Shown here: positions 42,598-51,550 of the stretch, in pieces | How positions within the stretch are numbered: the first letter of the stretch is position 1 | How the letters are laid out: the number at the start of each line of letters is the position of its first letter | Assembly (NCBI GenBank): GCA_002416505.1 | Contig: DIAM01000021.1 | Location: forward strand, 201,165 to 265,164 | Length of the DNA: 64,000 nucleotides | Reading direction: 5' to 3' | Origin: Gammaproteobacteria bacterium UBA5078 | GTDB lineage: Bacteria; Pseudomonadota; Gammaproteobacteria; Pseudomonadales; Pseudohongiellaceae | The notes under the pieces: generated by a model | What the model was told of the DNA's origin: nothing | Seen by the model: only the letters and a program-made list of their open reading frames with translations | Databases searched by the model: none | Made by a program: the position numbers and the translations under genes

Positions 42598-43755
42598 TCA
42601 CACGTAGATGTAGTGAACTCGCGGCGTTACCTGACAGAATAGTTCATAGGCGATGGTATTGCAGCGTTGTGCTATCTCATCGGCAGGCAAACCTTCGCCC
42701 CAGAGGATGGCCTCGTCGCCCACACACGCATCCGGACATTCGCTCAAATCCACAATCGTCATATCCATCGACACACGGCCGCATAGAGGCACTCGCTGAG
42801 GCTCGGCCCCCTTCTTGCCACTGCACTTGAGCAACACCGGCGTGCCTGCTGGCATACGTCGGGGATAGCCATCACCATAGCCGATGGAGATTACACCAAT
42901 GCGTTGTTCGTGCTCGCACACATAGCTCGCGCCATAGCCTATGCTCTCGCCCGCCGCTACGGTCTTGATAGCGATCAGCCTAGCCCGCAGTGTCATAACC
43001 GGCGCGATGTCGCGCTCAATCGCGTTCTCGCCGACGATGGCCGTGCCACCATAGAGCATGATACCGGGACGCAGCCACTGGTAGTGTGACTCCGGCCACT
43101 GCTGTATAGCAGAGGAAGCAGCGAAACTGATCTCGCGCTTGTCCGCCGCCACACCGGCATCGTCGAGAATTTTTCCTAACAGGGCGAGCTGGCGCCCTGT
43201 CATATCGCTCGCCTTATCATCGGCACAGGCGAAATGGGACATGACTACCAGTTTGTGCACGTGCACGTGCCAGTTCAAGGCCTGCCATGCCTGCTTGAAC
43301 TCGGAGGCCGAGAGACCGAGCCGGTGCATACCAGTATCGACCTTCAGCCATATTGTCAGTGGTGTGCTTAGTGGTCTGGCCTCGAAGAAAGTCTCTAAAA
43401 GTGCCAATTGAAATGGCGAATGCACGACTAGTGAGAAATTGTTCTCAACTGCCTGCCGCAGATGCGCGGCATTGAACACGCCTTCGAGAAGCAGAATGGG
43501 GGTGCTGATGCCAACCCGGCGCAATTCTAACGCCTCATCGATGCTAGCCACACCGAAGCAGTCGCCCTCGCGTAGCTGGCCGCGCAGGGTTTGCGCCACG
43601 GCGATGGCACCGTGGCCATAGGCATTGGCCTTCACGATAGCGACGATAGCGGCCTCAGGCTTGTAAGCGCGCGCCTTGGCAAGGTTTGCCAATAGAGCCC
43701 CTAAGTCGATCGTCGCCCAGGCGCGCGAATCATTCGCGCTGGGTATAGCTTTCAT
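42598..43755 (-). CDS. alr: Alanine racemase
   Basis: A 385-residue PLP enzyme that makes D-alanine for peptidoglycan. The PLP-binding Lys is in AIVKANAYGHG near residue 43. The second catalytic residue, a Tyr, lies in the IGYGDGYPRRMP region, and CGRVSMDMTIVDL is a family motif. The second of two adjacent ATGs (43755) has AGGA five bases upstream. It overlaps the 3' end of dnaB by about 26 bases, implying translational coupling. Confidence 0.93.
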   Translation of the reverse strand: MKAIPSANDSRAWATIDLGALLANLAKARAYKPEAAIVAIVKANAYGHGAIAVAQTLRGQLREGDCFGVASIDEALELRRVGISTPILLLEGVFNAAHLRQAVENNFSLVVHSPFQLALLETFFEARPLSTPLTIWLKVDTGMHRLGLSASEFKQAWQALNWHVHVHKLVVMSHFACADDKASDMTGRQLALLGKILDDAGVAADKREISFAASSAIQQWPESHYQWLRPGIMLYGGTAIVGENAIERDIAPVMTLRARLIAIKTVAAGESIGYGASYVCEHEQRIGVISIGYGDGYPRRMPAGTPVLLKCSGKKGAEPQRVPLCGRVSMDMTIVDLSECPDACVGDEAILWGEGLPADEIAQRCNTIAYELFCQVTPRVHYIYV

Positions 43756-45139
43756 CATAATCCTGTCGCGCTAGATTCTCGAAACGAGTGAACTGGCCAA
43801 TGAAGCCTAGGCGCACCGTGCCAATCGGACCATTACGCTGTTTACCGATGATGATCTCGGCCACGCCCTTATCCGGCGTGTCCTCGTTATACACCTCGTC
43901 GCGATAGACGAAGGCAATGATATCCGCATCCTGCTCGATCGCGCCCGATTCGCGCAGGTCAGACATGACCGGGCGTTTGTTGGGGCGCTGCTCCAGACCA
44001 CGGTTGAGCTGTGACAGGGCGATCACGGGACACTGAAATTCGCGCGCCATGGTCTTGAGTGAGCGCGAGATCTCCGAGATCTCTCCCACACGATTGTCGC
44101 CAAAGCCCTTTATCTGCATAAGCTGCAAATAGTCCACTACGATCATGCCTATCTCGCCATGCTCACGCATGACCCGCCGGGCGCGCGAACGCATCTCCAT
44201 AGGGCTCAGACCAACGCTGTCGTCGATCAAGAGGGGTTTGTCTTTGAGCTTGCTCACGGCAGCGGTGAGCTTGGGCCAATCCTCGTCTTCCAGCTGCCCA
44301 GTACGCAGGCGACGTTGATCGATCTTGCCGATGGAGCTGATCATCCTGAAGATCAAGCTCTCCGCAGGCATCTCTAGGGAGAACACCAGCACCGGCTTGT
44401 TGGCCAGCATCAATGCGTTCTCCGCTAGGTTCATCGCGAAAGAGGTCTTCCCCATAGAGGGACGCCCGGCCACAATGATCAGATCCGATTTCTGCAGACC
44501 AGAGGTCCTCTCATCCAAGTCTTTAAAGCCGGTTGGCAGGCCGGTGAGGGCGCCCTTGGATTTAAACAACTCGTCGACGCGCGTTACCGCCGCTTGCAAA
44601 AGGGGGTTGATGGGCTTAGGGCCGCCATCTTTGGGGCGGTCGTCCGCGATCTGAAACACTTTCTGTTCGGCCACATCTAGCACGTCATCGGCGCGTTGCC
44701 CGGCTGGATTGAAACCACTATCGGCGATCTCATAGGCTACGCGAATCAACTTACGCAACTTAGAGCGCTCCGCGATAATATCGGCATAGGCGGAGATATT
44801 GGCCGAACCGCGTGCGTTACTGACGAGGTCGCTCAGGTATTCGATGCCGCCGGCGCTGTCGAGCTCGCCTAGGCTATCGAGGGCTTCTACTAATGTCACT
44901 ACATCCAATGGCTTGTCGGCCTCGGTCTGGGTGAACATTACGCGGTAGATGAGCTGGTGTTCGTGGCGGAAAAAGTCCTCGTCGATGACTTTCTCAACGA
45001 CCGTGTCCCAAACCGAATTGTCCAGCATCAGACCGCCAAGCACGGCTTGCTCGGCTTCCACCGAATGTGGCGGCACCTTCAGCGACGCGAGTGAGCCGGC
45101 GTCGAGTGGCTTGCGGTTTTTTTCGAACGATTCGGACAT
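43730..45139 (-). CDS. dnaB: Replicative DNA helicase DnaB
   Basis: A 469-residue hexameric helicase. The N-terminal domain is typical (PPHSVEAEQAVLGGLMLDN). The C-terminal RecA-like motor has Walker A GRPSMGKTSFAMNLAENA, the Walker B IVVDYLQLM motif, and ALSQLNRGLEQRPNKRP with the arginine-finger region; DLRESGAIEQDADII is also diagnostic. It sits between rplI and alr, a conserved gammaproteobacterial arrangement. A terminator separates it from rplI, so it likely has its own promoter. No intein is present. Confidence 0.95.
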   Translation of the reverse strand: MSESFEKNRKPLDAGSLASLKVPPHSVEAEQAVLGGLMLDNSVWDTVVEKVIDEDFFRHEHQLIYRVMFTQTEADKPLDVVTLVEALDSLGELDSAGGIEYLSDLVSNARGSANISAYADIIAERSKLRKLIRVAYEIADSGFNPAGQRADDVLDVAEQKVFQIADDRPKDGGPKPINPLLQAAVTRVDELFKSKGALTGLPTGFKDLDERTSGLQKSDLIIVAGRPSMGKTSFAMNLAENALMLANKPVLVFSLEMPAESLIFRMISSIGKIDQRRLRTGQLEDEDWPKLTAAVSKLKDKPLLIDDSVGLSPMEMRSRARRVMREHGEIGMIVVDYLQLMQIKGFGDNRVGEISEISRSLKTMAREFQCPVIALSQLNRGLEQRPNKRPVMSDLRESGAIEQDADIIAFVYRDEVYNEDTPDKGVAEIIIGKQRNGPIGTVRLGFIGQFTRFENLARQDYDESYTQRE

Positions 45140-45241
45140 TGGGTAATCACTGTAGCCCAGCGGTGAGTTTAGCTATTTGTCAGACCACTGTGGGAGCTGA
45201 AAATACAAGGGCCTACATGCCATGAGCTTGGCAAATAGACC

Positions 45242-45278
45242 AAAAAAAAGCGCCGTCATCCCGGGGGATAACAGCGCT
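45242..45278 (-). terminator. Rho-independent terminator downstream of rplI
   Basis: On the minus strand AGCGCTGTTATCC pairs with GGATGACGGCGCT over a short CCCGG loop (13 bp, two G-U pairs), followed by eight T. It lies about 70 bases after the rplI stop and upstream of dnaB. Confidence 0.88.
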
Positions 45279-45348
45279 CCATTGTCACCTATTGTCCGCC
45301 CAGCAACAACCGCAGATTGCGAATGCTGTGACCGAATTCAATAGCGAA

Positions 45349-45798
45349 TTAAGCTGGTACGATTGCCAGTGTAATGACTTCTTCTACTTCGAAGCCGAGG
45401 TCGATACTGATTTCGTACTCACCGACATCGCGTAGCGCGCCGTTAGGCAAACGCACTTCCGCTTTGTTCAGCTCTTCGCTCGTTGCAGCAGTGATCGCAT
45501 CGGCGATGTCGCGCGTGCCGATGGAGCCGAACAACTTGCCCTCTTCGCCAGCATTCACTGCCATCGTAACGCGAAGGCCCTTGAGCTTAACGGCACGAGC
45601 CTGTGCAACGGCTACTTTCTCATTGTGGGCTGCAAGCAGCTGCGCACGACGAGTCTCGAAATTATCCAAGTTGGTCTTGGTGGCAGGGATCGCCTTACCA
45701 GTCGGGAACAGGAAGTTACGAGCGTAACCAGCCTTTACCGAAGCAGTATCGCCTACTGCGCCAAGCTTGCCCACTTTCTCCAATAGAATGACGTTCAT
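45349..45798 (-). CDS. rplI: 50S ribosomal protein L9
   Basis: A 149-residue ribosomal protein with the canonical start MNVILLEKVGKLGAVGDTAS and VKAGYARNFLFPTGKA, a central helix, and the C-terminal rRNA-binding domain. GAGGAAG precedes the ATG. It follows the YybS-like gene in the rpsF operon. Confidence 0.96.
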   Translation of the reverse strand: MNVILLEKVGKLGAVGDTASVKAGYARNFLFPTGKAIPATKTNLDNFETRRAQLLAAHNEKVAVAQARAVKLKGLRVTMAVNAGEEGKLFGSIGTRDIADAITAATSEELNKAEVRLPNGALRDVGEYEISIDLGFEVEEVITLAIVPA

Positions 45799-45874
45799 CT
45801 TTGCTTCCTCATTAAAATCTGCGTGTATTCTTAAATTCGTTTAAGCGCTTAGCGCCTGCCTTGATTCATTGTGC

Positions 45875-46726
45875 CTATTCGCGAGGGCGTACCCTCGACC
45901 GAAAGTCATACCAGCTGTCTGCGAGTGCGGCCAGTGCCAGAAGCTGGAACATCACCGGACTAATCAGGGCTGAATAAAAAATCACCAACACCGCGGTGGG
46001 CAATTTCCTTCGGCCTACCAGGCCATGCACTAAGGCAACGCCTGCAACCAGCAGCGGCATCAAGAAGAACAGAGCGAGCTGCTGTAATACTGGCGGACCG
46101 TAATCTGCCAGTATGAACATCAAAAACATGACTGCACTAGCCTTCCAGCCGAGTCGCAGTTGGTGAAATTCCTCGCGGAAGCCACCGGGATTGAACAAGC
46201 CTGCCTGCCAACTACGCGCCAACATCAACAACGCGATCGACAAGAACACTACCATGGTGCCGAACACCATCAGTAACCACTGATGCAGCTGTTCTGGCGC
46301 GGCGAATATCACCTGGCCCTGTAGCTCTGGACTAGTGGCCAGTTGCTCCATGAGCTGGGTGACTTGCTCTTCCATCGCAGTCAAAAACTCTGGCTGCAAT
46401 GACAGGCCCAATTGCGCGCCTAAACCGACACCAATGGAGGCGAGCAACGTCGCCTCCCAAGAACCTGTGCTGCGCAGCACTAATGCGAGCACCGCAATCC
46501 CTAACATTAACAATAGGGGAATCATCTCACCGAGGATCGCCCAGCCTAGTGCCGGTAATAAGGCCCAAGCTAAAACGATCAAGGCCTCTGACTTGCCATG
46601 ACGCAGGGCGACTAGAGCAACTACCGCTGGGCTCAAAAAATTGACCACCGGTAAAAACCCGAGAAGTACTGCCGCCAGTATTGCCTGGCGACGACCTGAC
46701 ATCGCGAACTGGGCCAGCGCCCTCAT
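45875..46726 (-). CDS. YybS-like (DUF2232) membrane protein
   Basis: A 283-residue inner-membrane protein with about eight hydrophobic segments (AILAAVLLGFLPVVNFLSPAVV, GWAILGEMIPLLLMLGIAVL, MVFGTMVVFLSIALLMLA, SALISPVMFQLLALAALA). The family is commonly found between rpsR and rplI in Pseudomonas-type Gammaproteobacteria, as here. Its function is unknown. GGAGAAGAGT directly precedes the ATG. Confidence 0.82.
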   Translation of the reverse strand: MRALAQFAMSGRRQAILAAVLLGFLPVVNFLSPAVVALVALRHGKSEALIVLAWALLPALGWAILGEMIPLLLMLGIAVLALVLRSTGSWEATLLASIGVGLGAQLGLSLQPEFLTAMEEQVTQLMEQLATSPELQGQVIFAAPEQLHQWLLMVFGTMVVFLSIALLMLARSWQAGLFNPGGFREEFHQLRLGWKASAVMFLMFILADYGPPVLQQLALFFLMPLLVAGVALVHGLVGRRKLPTAVLVIFYSALISPVMFQLLALAALADSWYDFRSRVRPRE

Positions 46727-46783
46727 ACTCTTCTCCGCACGACCGCGAACGCGGCTAGCCGCATCGCATGAACCCTAACGGAA

Positions 46784-47014
46784 TTAAGCTGTATGGCTGT
46801 CTGTGTACGGAATCAGTGCCAAGTGACGCGCGCGTTTAACCGCAGTCGCCAATTGACGCTGGTAACGCGCCTTAGTACCAGTGATACGGCTTGGCACGAT
46901 CTTGCCAGTCTCAGACACATACGCCTTCAGTGTTTCGATATCTTTGTAATCAATCTCAATGGTGCCTTCTGCGGTGAATTTGCAGAACTTGCGTCTACGG
47001 AAAAAACGAGACAT
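46784..47014 (-). CDS. rpsR: 30S ribosomal protein S18
   Basis: A 76-residue ribosomal protein with the canonical RRRKFCKF start and GKIVPSRITGTKARYQRQLA, KRARHLALIPY. It binds S6 and 16S rRNA in the platform. AAGGAAACC precedes the ATG. It lies 82 bases after rpsF and is cotranscribed with it. Confidence 0.97.
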   Translation of the reverse strand: MSRFFRRRKFCKFTAEGTIEIDYKDIETLKAYVSETGKIVPSRITGTKARYQRQLATAVKRARHLALIPYTDSHTA

Positions 47015-47096
47015 GTTGGTTTCCTTTCAGTAAGTTTGGTGTGCTTTTCAGCTGCCCTTTGCCTATCGCCGCGCAATTAATGCGCGCAGGCTAAAA

Positions 47097-47621
47097 TCAA
47101 TCCTTGGAGTCGTCAGAATCCTGATCGTCGTCTTGATCGTCGTCAGAATCATCAGAGCCATCGAAGTCTTCTGTTTCTTCTTCGTCGTCATCAGTCGCTT
47201 CAGCCTCTGCTTTTGCTTCTGCATTAGCCGCATCACGTACCGCCGCATCTTCTTCAAGCTTGCGCTTCTGCTCTGCACGAGCACGACGCTCACGACTTTC
47301 ACGCTCGCCCTTCAGAATCAAAGACTCTTCAGTGACGGGACCGGACATCTTCATAACGAGGTTACGGATGATCGCATCGTTGTAGCGGAACAAAGTGGTG
47401 ATTTCTTCCAACACTTCACTGCCACACTCAACATTCATCAGAATGTAATGCGCTTTGTGGATTTTGTTGATTGGGTAAGCTAGCTGGCGACGGCCCCAGT
47501 CTTCAAGACGGTGAACTGTGCCACCACTATCTTTTACCATCTGGGTGTAGCGCTCTACCATGCCCGGAGTTTGGTCGGACTGGTCTGGGTGTACCAAAAA
47601 TACAACTTCATAATGTCTCAT
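47097..47621 (-). CDS. rpsF: 30S ribosomal protein S6 with long acidic C-terminal tail
   Basis: A 174-residue protein; the first about 100 residues are standard S6 (RHYEVVFLVHPDQSDQ, DWGRRQLAYPINK, HYILMNVECGSEVLEEI, FRYNDAIIRNLVMK). After about residue 105 comes an Arg/Lys/Glu-rich helix and then a tail of about 40 residues made almost only of Asp, Glu, Ser, Ala and Gln. E. coli S6 also carries a glutamate tail that RimK extends, and rimK is present in this window. AAGGAG precedes the ATG, and a promoter and structured leader lie upstream. Confidence 0.95.
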   Translation of the reverse strand: MRHYEVVFLVHPDQSDQTPGMVERYTQMVKDSGGTVHRLEDWGRRQLAYPINKIHKAHYILMNVECGSEVLEEITTLFRYNDAIIRNLVMKMSGPVTEESLILKGERESRERRARAEQKRKLEEDAAVRDAANAEAKAEAEATDDDEEETEDFDGSDDSDDDQDDDQDSDDSKD

Positions 47622-47642
47622 AGAGACTCCTTACGGGTTGAA

Positions 47643-47687
47643 GTCTTCTGTCGAACACCGGTTTGAGAGACCGTTGCGCAGGAAGAC
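47643..47687 (-). promoter_or_regulatory. Structured leader hairpin of rpsF, candidate S6:S18 autoregulatory element
   Basis: On the minus strand GTCTTC (from 47687) pairs with GAAGAC (to 47643), enclosing an ACGGT/ACCGG hairpin with a CCG near the top of the stem. It lies 22 bases upstream of the rpsF start. In many bacteria an S6:S18 complex binds a CCG-containing leader stem to repress the operon; the sequence here is compatible but not verified. Confidence 0.4.
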
Positions 47688-47739
47688 AAGGAGTTAAGGG
47701 GTTTGCCTAAAGACAGCTCCCCGAAATTAAAGAGCGGGC

Positions 47740-47768
47740 ATTCTAGAGAACCAGTGGCGAACATGCAA
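47740..47768 (-). promoter_or_regulatory. Sigma-70 promoter of the rpsF operon
   Basis: On the minus strand TTGCAT (47768-47763), a 17-base spacer and TAGAAT (47745-47740). It would start transcription near 47733, giving a leader of about 110 bases before rpsF. Confidence 0.6.
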
Positions 47769-47828
47769 CACGTTTTTGGGAAGGGGCTGGAGTGTGGAGG
47801 GCTTTATTTCTTTGTAGATCTGTTTCAA

Positions 47829-48590
47829 TCAAGAACCCCGGCGCTGCCTTACCGCCTCGAACAGGCACAGGCCCGTGGCCACAGAGACATTGAGGCTGCT
47901 GAGCTCGCCGGCCATGGGGATAGAGAGTAGATAGTCGCATTTCTCCCGCGTTAAGCGCCGCAGGCCCTTGCCCTCAGAGCCCATGACGATCGCGATCGGC
48001 TGCTTGAAATCCATCCCATAGAGGCTGTCTTCGGCCTCCCCGGCCGCCCCCGCGATCCAGATACCACGCTGCTTCAGCGTCTCTAGAGTGCGACTGAGAT
48101 TGGTGACTGCGGCGAAGGCTATCGTATCTGCCGCCCCGCAGGCCACCTTACGAGCGGTCATGTTCAGAGGCGCGGCGCGATCCTTGGGGACGATTACTGC
48201 GTCCACTCCCGCCGCATCCGCTGTGCGCAGGCAAGCGCCAAGATTGTGAGGGTCGGTCACTTCGTCGAGGACTAATAGCAGTGGCGGGTGAGCAAGCCCA
48301 TCGAGCAAGGCGTCGAGGCCGCGCTCATCCAGGATGCTGCCGCCGAGCTTGCACAGGGCGACCACGCCCTGGTGTACGGCCCCGGCGCCTAGGTTGCGCA
48401 GGCGTTTATCCAGATCCTTGCGGTCCTGGCCCTGCCAGCTCACGCCGGCGGCGGCGGCCAGATCCTTCACTTCATTGATGCGCTTGTCTTCGCGGTCCTG
48501 CTGAATGAGCAGCTCAAGCACATCTTCTGGATGCTGTTTGAGAAGCTCGCTCACGGTGTGAATGCCGTAGACCCATTCTTTCTGGCTCAA
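47829..48590 (-). CDS. rlmB: 23S rRNA (guanosine(2251)-2'-O)-methyltransferase
   Basis: A 253-residue SPOUT methyltransferase. The TTG at 48590 is chosen as start because AAGGA lies seven bases upstream and the product then begins MSQKEWVYGIHTVSELL, the normal N-terminus of RlmB; an ATG at 48641 adds 17 residues running into an intergenic repeat. Motifs are LLVLDEVTDPHNLGACLRTADA, the SAM-knot VMGSEGKGLRRLTRE and PMAGELSSLNVSVATG. It modifies G2251 of 23S rRNA. It follows rnr on the same strand. Confidence 0.93.
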   Translation of the reverse strand: MSQKEWVYGIHTVSELLKQHPEDVLELLIQQDREDKRINEVKDLAAAAGVSWQGQDRKDLDKRLRNLGAGAVHQGVVALCKLGGSILDERGLDALLDGLAHPPLLLVLDEVTDPHNLGACLRTADAAGVDAVIVPKDRAAPLNMTARKVACGAADTIAFAAVTNLSRTLETLKQRGIWIAGAAGEAEDSLYGMDFKQPIAIVMGSEGKGLRRLTREKCDYLLSIPMAGELSSLNVSVATGLCLFEAVRQRRGS

Positions 48591-48619
48591 TTCAAAATCC
48601 TTGGTTTCTATATTCGAGA

Positions 48620-48674
48620 TGCCCGCGAACAGGCCTAGCACGATACCTAGCTATTCGCGGGCAAGCTTGCCCCT
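48620..48674. repeat. REP-like palindromic element between rnr and rlmB
   Basis: TGCCCGCGAA (48620-48629) and TTCGCGGGCA (48654-48663) are perfect reverse complements. The second arm continues into a 14-base palindrome GGGCAAGCTTGCCC (48659-48672) followed by CCTACAG. The string TTCGCGGGCAAGC...CCTACAG closely resembles the REP sequences abundant in Pseudomonas. Confidence 0.6.
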
Positions 48675-48693
48675 ACAGTCAGTGGCTTACCCA

Positions 48694-51198
48694 CTATACC
48701 GGAGTGTTTTTCTTACTAGGGGTGCGACGCTTACCCTTATTCTTAGAGGCAGGCTTAGCTGTCGCGGATTGTGGCCCGCCAGCGGGTTTTTTGGCTCGCG
48801 CTGGCTTCTTGTCTGCCGCAGGCGCTCGGCCTTGTTCGCCCTTTTTCTTGCCGCCACCGCCCTTCTTGCCGGGCTTGTCTTTGCCCGCACGCTTGGCCGA
48901 ACGGTTCGGTGGATTGCCGCCCTCGGGGGCGTTGCCGGCGCTGTCGAGCATCACCAGATCGATCTTGCGATCGTCTAGATCTACCCGCACGACCTTGACC
49001 CGCACCACGTCACCGAGGTGATAGATCATGCCATTGCGCTCGCCGCGCAGCTGGTGCCGCACGGGGTCGAACTGATAATAGTCATTCTTCAGGGCGGTGA
49101 TATGCACTAGGCCCTCGACATAGATGTCGCTCAGCTCTACGAACAGACCGAAGGCAGTGACACTGCTTACGGTGCCGGAGAACTCGTCGCCCACCCTGTC
49201 CTTGACGTATTCACACTTGAGCCAATCCACCACATCGTAGCCCGCCGCATCGGCGCGTCGCTCCGACATCGAACAGGTCTCGCCGAAGCTCTGCATGTCT
49301 TTCAAGTCGTAGGGGTAGATGACTTTGCGCGCCAGCGGTGACACACCCGGCACTCTCTTCACATGGGTCGTCTGCTTCGCACTCCTAATCAGATAGCGCA
49401 GCGCACGATGCACCAATAGGTCCGGATAGCGACGAATCGGCGAGGTGAAGTGGGTATAGGCCGCGAAGCCTAAGCCGAAGTGGCCGAGGTTCTCGGGTTG
49501 ATACACCGCCTGGAGTAGTGAGCGAATCATGACGGTCTGAATTAGATGCGCATCGGGGCGATCTGCGATCTTGAGCAAGACGCGCTGATAGTCCTTAGGC
49601 TCCGGCTTCGCATTACGCGTTAGCACGAGGCCGATCTCTTTCAAGAAAGCCTTTAGATTCTCCATCTTGTCCATGTTGGGACCATCGTGCACACGATAGA
49701 GCACCGGCAGAGAGGACTCCGCCAAGAACTTCGCCGTGCACACATTGGCCGCCAACATGCACTCTTCGATCAGGCGGTGTGCGCTATTGCGCAGTACCGG
49801 CACGATCGAGCTGATCTTGCGGGTCTCGCCGAACACGATACGCGTCTCGGTGCTGATGAAGTCCAGCGCCCCGGCCGCCTGACGCAGCTTGGCGAGCTTG
49901 TGATACACGGTATAGAGCGACTCTAGTGCCGGTAGTACCGCCGCGTATTTGCCGCGCAGACGCTCTTTAGTCTTGGCGCGCATTGGCGTTTCCGGCTCCT
50001 CCAGAATGTCCGCCACTTCCGTATAGGTCATGCGTGCGTGGGAGTAGATAACCCCCTCATAGAAACTGTAGTCCTGCACCCGGCCCTGCTTATCCAGCTG
50101 CATCTCGCAGACCATCACGAGACGATCGACCTGAGGCTTCAGCGAACACAGGCCATTGGACAAGGCCTCTGGCAGCATCGGGATCACGTGGCCCGGGAAG
50201 TACACCGAGTTACCGCGGTTCTGCGCCTCCTCGTCTAGCGCCGATTCGACCGACACATAGTGAGAGACGTCTGCGATGGCCACGAAAAGGCGGCAAGTCC
50301 CACCAGCCTCTTGCTGACAGTACACCGCGTCGTCGAAGTCTTTGGCATCCTCGCCGTCGATCGTCACGAAGGGCAGCTTGCGCAGATCCACGCGCAGCGC
50401 GGAGTCCGACTCTGGCACCTGGGTAGGGAACTGCTTGAGGGACTCCAGCACCTCTTTGGGCCATTTATAGGGGATATTGTGGCTGCGTACCGCCACATCA
50501 ATCTCCATGCCCGGCTTCATATGATCGCCCAGTATCTCGACTACCGTGCCCACCGCCTTGCGGCGCTGCGTGGGGTAGGAGGTGATCTCGGCGACGACGA
50601 ACTGGCCGTCTTGGGCGCCGCGATTCTCTTTCTCGGGAATCATGATTTCGTGACTGTTACGGCGATTATCCGGCACCACGACACCAAAGCCCTGCTCCCA
50701 ATAATAGCGCCCTACTACCTGCTTACTGCGACGCTCGAGCACTTCGAAGATCATGCCTTCTTTGCGGCCACGGCGATCGACGCCGGAGACCCGCGCGAGC
50801 ACGATGTCGCCGTCGAAGACCTTCTGCATCTCGGTGTTCGGCAATACGAGGTCGCCAGACCCATCGACAGGAATAAAGAAGCCATAGCCATCCTTCACGC
50901 CCTGTACGCGCCCCTTAATGAGCTCCATACGGTTCACCAGCCCATACACGCCGCGGCGGTTGCTGATCAACTGCCCATCACGTGCCATCGCGATCAAGCG
51001 GCGGCGCAGGGCTTCGGTTTGCTCATAGGAGGTAAGGTTCAGGTGCTCGCAGAGCATCTGATAGGTCACCGGCTCGCCGGTTTGTTCCATATATTCGAGG
51101 ATGTATTCACGACTAGGGATCGGATTTTCGTAATTTTCCGCTTCCCGACTTGCGAAGGGGTCAATGATGTTTTCGGTGTCTTTAGATTTCTTAGCCAT
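48694..51198 (-). CDS. rnr: Ribonuclease R
   Basis: An 834-residue 3'-5' exoribonuclease that degrades structured RNA. The ATG at 51198 starts MAKKSKDTENIIDPF. The N-terminal winged-helix and cold-shock domains occupy about 30-230. The RNB catalytic domain contains ITIDGEDAKDFDDAV in variant form (FVTIDGEDAKDFDDAVYC) with the metal-binding Asp residues, and YTHFTSPIRRYPDLLVHRAL. The S1 domain begins near GTVSSVTAFGLFVELSD. The C-terminal 100 residues are Lys/Gly/Pro/Ala-rich and basic, as in the family. rlmB follows in the same operon. Confidence 0.95.
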   Translation of the reverse strand: MAKKSKDTENIIDPFASREAENYENPIPSREYILEYMEQTGEPVTYQMLCEHLNLTSYEQTEALRRRLIAMARDGQLISNRRGVYGLVNRMELIKGRVQGVKDGYGFFIPVDGSGDLVLPNTEMQKVFDGDIVLARVSGVDRRGRKEGMIFEVLERRSKQVVGRYYWEQGFGVVVPDNRRNSHEIMIPEKENRGAQDGQFVVAEITSYPTQRRKAVGTVVEILGDHMKPGMEIDVAVRSHNIPYKWPKEVLESLKQFPTQVPESDSALRVDLRKLPFVTIDGEDAKDFDDAVYCQQEAGGTCRLFVAIADVSHYVSVESALDEEAQNRGNSVYFPGHVIPMLPEALSNGLCSLKPQVDRLVMVCEMQLDKQGRVQDYSFYEGVIYSHARMTYTEVADILEEPETPMRAKTKERLRGKYAAVLPALESLYTVYHKLAKLRQAAGALDFISTETRIVFGETRKISSIVPVLRNSAHRLIEECMLAANVCTAKFLAESSLPVLYRVHDGPNMDKMENLKAFLKEIGLVLTRNAKPEPKDYQRVLLKIADRPDAHLIQTVMIRSLLQAVYQPENLGHFGLGFAAYTHFTSPIRRYPDLLVHRALRYLIRSAKQTTHVKRVPGVSPLARKVIYPYDLKDMQSFGETCSMSERRADAAGYDVVDWLKCEYVKDRVGDEFSGTVSSVTAFGLFVELSDIYVEGLVHITALKNDYYQFDPVRHQLRGERNGMIYHLGDVVRVKVVRVDLDDRKIDLVMLDSAGNAPEGGNPPNRSAKRAGKDKPGKKGGGGKKKGEQGRAPAADKKPARAKKPAGGPQSATAKPASKNKGKRRTPSKKNTPV

Positions 51199-51279
51199 AT
51201 CCTGCCAAATTGAGTGGGTTTCTGGCCACCAGTATACACATTGAGACCGCTGATTACCCAAACTATTGAATGCGGGCAA

Positions 51280-51308
51280 TTGACAGGAGGATTGTGCGGC
51301 GATAAAGT
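51280..51308 (+). promoter_or_regulatory. Promoter of tRNA-Leu
   Basis: A perfect TTGACA (51280-51285), a 17-base spacer and TAAAGT (51303-51308), followed by a GC-rich discriminator (GCGCGC) typical of stable-RNA promoters. The predicted start is about 18 bases before the tRNA. Confidence 0.75.
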
Positions 51309-51332
51309 GCGCGCTTCGAAATACCCCCTCCT

Positions 51333-51419
51333 GCCCAGGTGGTGGAATTGGTAGACACGCTAGCTTCAGGTGCTAGTGCTCGAAAGGGCGTGGAGGTTCA
51401 AGTCCTCTTCTGGGCACCA
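51333..51419 (+). tRNA. tRNA-Leu (anticodon CAG)
   Basis: An 87-base class II tRNA with encoded CCA. The acceptor stem GCCCAGG pairs with TCTGGGC (one G-U). The D arm contains GGTGGAATTGGTAGACACGC, the anticodon stem CTAGC/GCTAG encloses TTCAGGT with CAG at 51367-51369, a long variable arm (GTGCTCGAAAGGGCGT) follows, and the T arm has GGTTCAAGTCC. The anticodon reads the CUG leucine codon. It is transcribed away from rnr. Confidence 0.97.
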
Positions 51420-51550
51420 TTTAGTAACTCCCCCTCTCTAAACGCTCGGCTTTGCGCTCGCACTAGCATTGCAGCGGGTTGTGCCGCGCGGCTCAAACTA
51501 GCTAAAAACTCAGAACTTAAGCTCGATTTAGCGACTAGGCGAGGAATCGA

